A stretch of 10,054 nucleotides of DNA from Candidatus Tenebribacter mawsonii. Its GTDB lineage: Bacteria > Cloacimonadota > Cloacimonadia > Cloacimonadales > TCS61. Of the stretch, positions 6,208 through 10,054 are shown piece by piece. The position numbers were made by a program, and so were the translations under genes. Positions within the stretch are counted from its first letter, which is position 1. Each line of letters starts with the position of its first letter. The notes under the pieces are model-generated. The model ran no database searches, had not been told where the DNA came from, and saw only the letters and a program-made list of their open reading frames with translations. The stretch covers positions 1-10,054 of the forward strand of contig JAVCCD010000021.1 of NCBI GenBank assembly GCA_030765665.1, read 5' to 3'.

Positions 6208-6631
6208 AGACATAAAGGCTTTAGGTGAAGCCGGAAAACTTGTAAAAGTAAAACCTGGACATGCCAGAAACTATCTTTTACCAATGGGATTTGCTATACC
6301 TGCAAGCCCAAGAAATATCGCAAAAATTGATGTGATAAAAAAGCAAGCTGCTGAAGATAAACTTGCCTTACATGGAAAATATTCAGAGATCATAAAAAAA
6401 ATGGATGGTGTTGAACTTACATTTGCAAGAAAAGCTGATGAGAATAATCACTTATTCGGTTCTGTATCAGAAAACGATATAGTAAAAGCACTTGCCGAAA
6501 AAGAGATTGAAATTCATAAAGCTGACGTTGTTATGGAAAAACACCTCAAGGAAATTGGAACTACTGATGTTGTAATTAGTTTTATGACTGAATTACAAAC
6601 TACAGTTAAAGTAAATATTGAAGTTGAATAA
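6188..6631 (+). CDS. rplI: 50S ribosomal protein bL9
   Basis: bL9 binds 23S rRNA near the L1 stalk and helps keep the reading frame and ribosome spacing. The protein has 147 residues, full length. The N-terminal domain shows MEVILTRDIKALGEAGKLV at 1-19 and the signature VKPGHARNYLLPMGFA at 21-36. A long charged helix follows (about 40-75), then the C-terminal domain with LFGSVSENDI at about 89-98. GGAGG (6177-6181) lies six bases before the ATG and is inside the DUF2232 gene, so the two genes overlap by 20 nt. In many bacteria dnaB follows rplI; here it does not. Confidence 0.97.
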   Translation: MEVILTRDIKALGEAGKLVKVKPGHARNYLLPMGFAIPASPRNIAKIDVIKKQAAEDKLALHGKYSEIIKKMDGVELTFARKADENNHLFGSVSENDIVKALAEKEIEIHKADVVMEKHLKEIGTTDVVISFMTELQTTVKVNIEVE

Positions 6632-6637
6632 CAAAAA

Positions 6638-6646
6638 GAGGGGAGG
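6638..6646 (+). promoter_or_regulatory. Strong ribosome binding site before a TTG start
   Basis: The purine run GAGGGGAGG ends five bases before TTG 6652 and is the strongest Shine-Dalgarno-like match seen in the window. It supports use of the rare TTG start for the following membrane protein gene. Confidence 0.8.
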
Positions 6647-6651
6647 AAAAC

Positions 6652-7200
6652 TTGAAAAAGATTATTAGTATTATTGGATGGATTGTTTTACTATTAGCAT
6701 TCGCATCTTTAGGACTTTCTTCAGATGATCCAACATTTGGATTTTTCTTTTATTTGGTGTTCTTTGTTGCAACTTTTGCACTTGTGTATCTATATATAAA
6801 GAAACACCAAAGAAAAACTGAGATCGATCCAAAAAAAATTGCTTTAGTATATAAAATATCGGGCATTGTCTTGCTTTTAGTCGCTCTTTTCAGTCCAATA
6901 ATGGCTCTCAAAAAAATTGGCCTTCCAATTCTGCCAAATATCTTGATATTTTTAGCAACACTCATATTGATCGGATTGAGTGTATTTGCAATAAAACTTA
7001 TTAATGATGGTAAACAGAAAAAAATCCTGGGATATGTTCTTCTGATTCTGATTTCTGCAATTCCTGCAGTTTTTGCGGTAACATTCTTATCAACTTATTT
7101 TCCTAATGCTTATAATGCACTTGGGACATCATACTGGGCAATCGTATCGGTTGCAGTTTTTTCTTGGTGGGGATTCACCCTTTATTTAAAAAAGGATTAG
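6652..7200 (+). CDS. Six-helix membrane protein of unknown function
   Basis: I do not recognise this 182-residue protein. It is very hydrophobic, with likely transmembrane helices at about 4-22, 29-49, 66-86, 95-116, 125-147 and 160-178. Short charged loops separate them, including a Lys/Arg-rich one at about 49-63 (IKKHQRKTEIDPKK) and another near 116-125. There is no cleavable signal peptide, no cysteine and no obvious catalytic motif; SWWGF near the end is a notable aromatic patch. By the positive-inside rule both termini and the basic loops probably face the cytoplasm. The TTG start has a strong GAGGGGAGG site. The gene lies 20 bp after rplI, in the place where dnaB stands in many genomes, and is followed by a DUF721 gene. 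It is real by length, start signal and membrane pattern, but its role is open. Confidence 0.75.
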   Translation: MKKIISIIGWIVLLLAFASLGLSSDDPTFGFFFYLVFFVATFALVYLYIKKHQRKTEIDPKKIALVYKISGIVLLLVALFSPIMALKKIGLPILPNILIFLATLILIGLSVFAIKLINDGKQKKILGYVLLILISAIPAVFAVTFLSTYFPNAYNALGTSYWAIVSVAVFSWWGFTLYLKKD

Positions 7201-7228
7201 ATCCCTTTATTGTGGCAGTTAGTTGTTC

Positions 7229-7540
7229 ATGAAATCTTTAAAAACCAGCAATGCTGTAAAAGACTTAGTCTTCAGTATTGCCGGTAAAGAAAATCATGAT
7301 CTGATTGCAGTTGCGTTTGGTTGGAAAACTATAGTTGGTAATTTATTGGCAGAGCGTGCTTCAATAGTTAAATTGGAAAATAATGTGCTTTTCATTGCCG
7401 TTACCAACAATGTATGGATGCAGGAATTAGTTCTTAGAAGATCACAATTAATTAGTGATATCAGCAGAAAACTAAATGTTAAGCTATCTAATATTGTTTT
7501 CTTTATGAAACAAAATCAACAAAGAAGTAAACGTGGGTAA
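7229..7540 (+). CDS. DUF721 / DciA-like protein
   Basis: A 103-residue protein that looks like a DUF721 domain. DciA, a DUF721 protein, is known to help load or operate the replicative helicase in bacteria without DnaC or DnaI; whether this copy does so is inferred. The pattern that suggests the family is WKTIVGNLLAERASIVKLEN at about 30-49, then VLFIAVTNNVWMQELVLRRSQLI, then a last strand ending NIVFFM. That is the W-x-x-x-VG, L-x-V-x-V-x-x-x-x-W-x-x-EL and terminal beta-strand pattern. Residues after about 95 are basic. A TTG at 7223 in the same frame would add two residues, but ATG 7229 is simpler; neither has a clear ribosome binding site. rpe starts three bases after the stop. Confidence 0.75.
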   Translation: MKSLKTSNAVKDLVFSIAGKENHDLIAVAFGWKTIVGNLLAERASIVKLENNVLFIAVTNNVWMQELVLRRSQLISDISRKLNVKLSNIVFFMKQNQQRSKRG

Positions 7541-7543
7541 ATC

Positions 7544-8197
7544 ATGATAAAAATAGCTCCATCACTTCTCTCAGCGGATTTTATTCGCTTAGAAGAAGAG
7601 ATCTGTAAAATTCAAGATGCCGGTGCAGACATTTTGCATTTAGATGTTATGGATGGTCATTTTGTTCCCAACCTCACTTTTGGATTACCCGTTATTAAGC
7701 AGATCAAAAAATTTGCAAAGATCCCAATTGATGTACATTTGATGGTTTCGAATCCGGATGTATATTTAGAAACACTCGGTAAATGGAATATTGATTATGT
7801 GTCGTTTCATCAGGAAGCTGAAAACCATATTCACAGACAATTAAAAGTTCTTCAAGATTCCGGTGTAAAAGCTGGTATAGCCTTGAATCCTGCAACTCCT
7901 GTAGAAACGATATTTCCAGTAATTTCTGATCTTGATTTTGTACTTATAATGAGCGTTAATCCCGGTTTTGGTGGACAGAGTTTTATCCCACTTGTATACG
8001 ATAAAATTGAGAAACTACGTAAATTAGCTGATCAAGTTAATCCAGATTTGGAAATCGAAGTTGATGGTGGAGTTAACAATATTAATGCACCAAAACTCAT
8101 CAGCAAAGGTTCTGATATTCTGGTTGCAGGTTCGTTCGTTTTTGGATCAGCCGATTATAAAAACCAGATCCAAAGTTTAAGAGACAATCATGTTTAA
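7544..8197 (+). CDS. rpe: Ribulose-phosphate 3-epimerase
   Basis: Rpe interconverts ribulose 5-phosphate and xylulose 5-phosphate in the pentose phosphate pathway, in the cytosol. The length of 217 residues and the TIM-barrel motifs are standard: IAPSLLSADF at 4-13, ADILHLDVMDGHFVPNLTFG at 28-47 with metal ligands His32 and Asp34, DVHLMVSNP at 63-71 with His65, SVNPGFGGQSF at 137-147 (phosphate loop), EVDGGV at 172-177 with Asp174, and AGSFVFG at 195-201. Asp34 and Asp174 are the expected acid/base pair. Together with prs upstream it links pentose phosphate supply to PRPP. No strong Shine-Dalgarno is seen, and the start is three bases after the DUF721 stop. The end overlaps ffh by 8 nt. Confidence 0.97.
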   Translation: MIKIAPSLLSADFIRLEEEICKIQDAGADILHLDVMDGHFVPNLTFGLPVIKQIKKFAKIPIDVHLMVSNPDVYLETLGKWNIDYVSFHQEAENHIHRQLKVLQDSGVKAGIALNPATPVETIFPVISDLDFVLIMSVNPGFGGQSFIPLVYDKIEKLRKLADQVNPDLEIEVDGGVNNINAPKLISKGSDILVAGSFVFGSADYKNQIQSLRDNHV

Positions 8198-9512
8198 CAG
8201 TTTAACCGAACGCTTTGATTCCATTTTCCGCAAATTAAAGGGACATGGAAAACTCAATGAACAAAACATCAAAGAATCAATGCGCGAAGTACGTCGTGCT
8301 TTACTAGAAGCTGATGTAAATTTTAAAATAGTTAAAGAATTCATTAATGATGTTAGTGCCAAAGCGGTGGGAACAGAAGTAATGAAAAGTCTTACTCCCG
8401 GACATCAAGTTGTTAAGATCGTACATAATCAACTTATTGATCTGATGGGAAGTAAGAATTTCAAAGTTAAATTACACGATAATAAACTCAATAAGATCAT
8501 GATGGTTGGTTTACAAGGATCAGGTAAAACTACTTCTTGTGCAAAATTAGCCAGTAATTTCCGTAAACAATCCATAAACCCAACACTCGTTGCCTGTGAT
8601 GTTTATCGTCCGGCTGCTATTCAGCAATTAAGGGTTTTAGGAAAGCAGTTATCAATTCCAGTTTATGCAGATGAAAAACAGAAGAATGTAATTAAGATAG
8701 CAAGAAAAGCTATCAGGGAATCTGAGAATTCCGATACAAATCTTCTAATCTTTGATACTGCAGGAAGATTGCATGTTGATGAGAAAATGATGAAAGAGCT
8801 TAAAGATCTTAAAAAACTCTTGAAGCCTGATTATATTTTCTTCGTTGCTGATGCAATGACAGGACAGGATGCTGTAAATATTGCTAAGGAATTTAATAAT
8901 CTGTTAGAGTTTGATGGTGTAATCCTCACAAAAATGGATAGCGACGCACGTGGTGGTGCAGCACTTTCTATAAAAGCAGTTACAGATAAACCTGTAGTAT
9001 TTGTTGGAACCGGTGAAAAAATATCTGATCTGGAAGAATTCCATCCCGATAGAATGGCAAACAGAATTCTGGGTATGGGTGACGTATTAAGTTTCATCGA
9101 AAAAGCGGAAGCCAATATTGATATGCAGGAAGCTGAAAAACTTGCAAAAAAACTCCAGAATAATCAGTTTACTTTTTCAGATTTCCTTTCTCAATTGCAG
9201 CAAATACAAAAGATGGGGCCAATGGACCAATTAATGGGTATGATCCCAGGTATGAGTGGAAAAGCAATGAAGGGAATGAAGGTTGATGAAAAAGATATCA
9301 AACATATTGAAGCTATTATCTACTCAATGACACCACAAGAAAGAGACAAGCCAACAACCATTAATGGAAGCCGCAGACATCGCATTGCTAAAGGAAGCGG
9401 AACTTCCATTCAACACGTAAACAGGCTACTCAAACAATTTGAGCAGATGAAGAAAATGATGAAACAATTTAGTAATCCAAAATTTATGAGCAAAGGTATG
9501 ATGCCGTTCTAA
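8190..9512 (+). CDS. ffh: Signal recognition particle protein Ffh (SRP54)
   Basis: Ffh is the SRP GTPase: with 4.5S/6S RNA it binds signal sequences on ribosomes and docks with FtsY at the membrane. The protein has 440 residues, normal length. The helical N domain is about 1-90 and includes REVRRALLEADVNFKIVKEF. The G domain carries GLQGSGKT (107-114), DVYRPAA (137-143), DTAGR (189-193), TKMD (247-250) and GTGE (273-276). The M domain (about 325-432) is Met-rich and includes the RNA-binding segment with GSRRHRIAKGSGTS at 393-406. The tail MSKGMMPF is short. The ATG overlaps the end of rpe by 8 nt; the only upstream purine match is a weak AAGAG, so coupling is likely. rpsP follows after 177 bp, a frequent association. 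Confidence 0.98.
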   Translation: MFNSLTERFDSIFRKLKGHGKLNEQNIKESMREVRRALLEADVNFKIVKEFINDVSAKAVGTEVMKSLTPGHQVVKIVHNQLIDLMGSKNFKVKLHDNKLNKIMMVGLQGSGKTTSCAKLASNFRKQSINPTLVACDVYRPAAIQQLRVLGKQLSIPVYADEKQKNVIKIARKAIRESENSDTNLLIFDTAGRLHVDEKMMKELKDLKKLLKPDYIFFVADAMTGQDAVNIAKEFNNLLEFDGVILTKMDSDARGGAALSIKAVTDKPVVFVGTGEKISDLEEFHPDRMANRILGMGDVLSFIEKAEANIDMQEAEKLAKKLQNNQFTFSDFLSQLQQIQKMGPMDQLMGMIPGMSGKAMKGMKVDEKDIKHIEAIIYSMTPQERDKPTTINGSRRHRIAKGSGTSIQHVNRLLKQFEQMKKMMKQFSNPKFMSKGMMPF

Positions 9513-9550
9513 ATATTGGAAAATTGAACTAATGTGGATTAAGGGGCAAA

Positions 9551-9591
9551 ACTGTTTTATAACTTTTTGCATTTCAATAAGTTAAAACAGT
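9551..9591 (+). other. Long imperfect hairpin downstream of ffh
   Basis: ACTGTTTTA (9551-9559) pairs with TAAAACAGT (9583-9591). After a TA bulge, ACTT (9562-9565) pairs with AAGT (9579-9582). After a T-T mismatch, TTG (9567-9569) pairs with CAA (9575-9577), leaving the loop CATTT. In all this is about 16 pairs. It begins 39 bases after the ffh stop. No T-run follows on the plus strand and no long one follows on the minus strand, so it is not a textbook intrinsic terminator. It may be a 3' end or processing signal for ffh mRNA, or a protein-binding palindrome. Confidence 0.6.
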
Positions 9592-9613
9592 ATCTCGGGT
9601 ATCTAGAAAATGC

Positions 9614-9643
9614 TTGACGATAAATGCCTAAAAAAAAGTTAAT
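9614..9643 (+). promoter_or_regulatory. Candidate sigma70-type promoter for rpsP
   Basis: TTGACG (9614-9619) is a five-of-six match to the -35 box. After 18 bases GTTAAT (9638-9643) matches four of six -10 positions. It lies in the only large intergenic gap, downstream of the hairpin and about 45 bp before the rpsP start. AT-rich DNA gives chance matches and the -10 is weak, so this is a candidate only. Confidence 0.4.
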
Positions 9644-9689
9644 CCTTTTTAGTAATTAAAAAAAGTTTAATAAGAAATAAGGAGTCGAC

Positions 9690-10054
9690 ATGGTTAAGCT
9701 AAGGCTTAAAAGAATGGGTAAAATTGATACACCTTTTTACAGAATTGTAGTATTAGATTCACGAAAAAAGAGAGATGGTGCTTATATTGAATCTCTGGGA
9801 TATTACGATCCAAAAACTGATCCACTTACATTAAAAGTTGATACAGATAAAGCTATTCAATGGTTACAAAAAGGAGCACAACCTTCAGATACAGTAAGAT
9901 CTTTACTTCGTAAAGCCGGAGTATTAGAAAAATGGCATAATTTGAAAAACGATATAGCCGAAGGTGAAGAAAAAGAACCTAAAAAGACAGCAACTAAGAA
10001 AAATGCACCAAAGAAAACAGTTAAAAAAGAGACAAAACCTGTTGAAGAAAAACC
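9690..10054 (+). CDS. rpsP: 30S ribosomal protein bS16, 3' partial
   Basis: bS16 binds 16S rRNA in the body of the small subunit and helps its assembly. ATG 9690 is preceded at five bases by AAGGAG (9679-9684). The frame is open to the right edge, so at least 121 residues are encoded; S16 is usually 75-95. The core shows MVKLRLKRMGKIDTPFYRIV at 1-20, LDSRKKRDGAYIESLGYYDP at 22-41, and QPSDTVRSLLRKAGVLEKW at 67-85. From about residue 90 a low-complexity Lys/Thr/Glu/Pro tail begins (EKEPKKTATKKNAPKK and onward), as in Bacteroidetes-like S16 proteins with long tails. Its end lies outside the window. rimM and trmD often follow in such operons but cannot be seen here. Confidence 0.96.
   Translation, partial: MVKLRLKRMGKIDTPFYRIVVLDSRKKRDGAYIESLGYYDPKTDPLTLKVDTDKAIQWLQKGAQPSDTVRSLLRKAGVLEKWHNLKNDIAEGEEKEPKKTATKKNAPKKTVKKETKPVEEK

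Noticed and set aside
9551..9591. Intrinsic terminator for ffh
   Set aside because: The stem is AT-rich and no U-tract follows it on the plus strand; kept as an unexplained hairpin instead.
9628..9652. CTAAAAA/TTTTTAG inverted repeat as a terminator or operator
   Set aside because: The stem is almost only A-T pairs within homopolymer runs and is expected by chance in this AT-rich spacer.
9513..9689. A 4.5S/SRP RNA gene next to ffh
   Set aside because: I see no GGAA-capped helix or the conserved asymmetric-loop sequence of SRP RNA; the hairpin at 9551-9591 has a CATTT loop and AT-rich stem.
1..10054. CRISPR array, transposon, prophage, toxin-antitoxin or defence genes
   Set aside because: No spaced direct repeats, transposase or integrase motifs, or defence domains are visible on either strand; all space is filled by housekeeping genes.

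Overview
The window is an AT-rich, densely packed bacterial chromosome segment with every recognisable gene on the plus strand. It reads as a housekeeping gene cluster. Gene gaps are mostly under 50 bp or are overlaps, so most of the window is probably one or a few long co-transcribed units. The order ispE-spoVG-prs-rplY-pth-rpsF-ssb-rpsR-DUF2232-rplI, followed by a DUF721 gene, rpe, ffh and rpsP, suggests a Gram-negative-type bacterium. A two-domain L25 (CTC type), a SpoVG homologue, AT-rich codons and Lys/Glu-rich ribosomal protein tails would fit the FCB group or a candidate phylum such as Cloacimonadota. That placement is an inference from general knowledge and is weak.

Layout. 1-800: the C-terminal ATPase part of a bacterial tyrosine kinase (Wzc/CapB/CpsD type), open at the left edge, with a tyrosine-rich tail. 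736-1605: ispE (isoprenoid precursor synthesis), starting inside the tyrosine-tail coding region. 1586-2879: spoVG and prs (PRPP synthesis). 2920-4163: rplY/ctc (ribosomal protein bL25) and pth (peptidyl-tRNA hydrolase). 4209-5337: the classical rpsF-ssb-rpsR trio. 5341-6207: a DUF2232 membrane protein. 6188-6631: rplI. 6652-7200: an unrecognised six-helix membrane protein with a TTG start. 7229-7540: a DUF721/DciA-like protein. 7544-9512: rpe and ffh. 9513-9689: the only sizeable non-coding gap, holding a long imperfect hairpin and a candidate promoter. 9690-10054: rpsP, cut by the right edge.

How the genes fit together. Most products serve translation and its quality control: bL25, bS6, bS18, bL9, bS16, Pth and Ffh. 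The rest serve nucleotide and sugar-phosphate supply (Prs, Rpe), DNA replication (SSB, DUF721/DciA-like), isoprenoid precursors for lipid carriers (IspE) and surface polysaccharide export (the kinase). Translational coupling through overlaps is a strong theme: kinase/ispE 65 nt, ispE/spoVG 20 nt, rplY/pth 1 nt, DUF2232/rplI 20 nt, rpe/ffh 8 nt.

I found no mobile element, CRISPR array, tRNA or rRNA, and no convincing new multi-gene system. The most interesting points are the dual-coding kinase/ispE junction, the unrecognised membrane protein, the ffh-rpsP intergenic hairpin and unusual residues in the ATP-site motifs of Prs.
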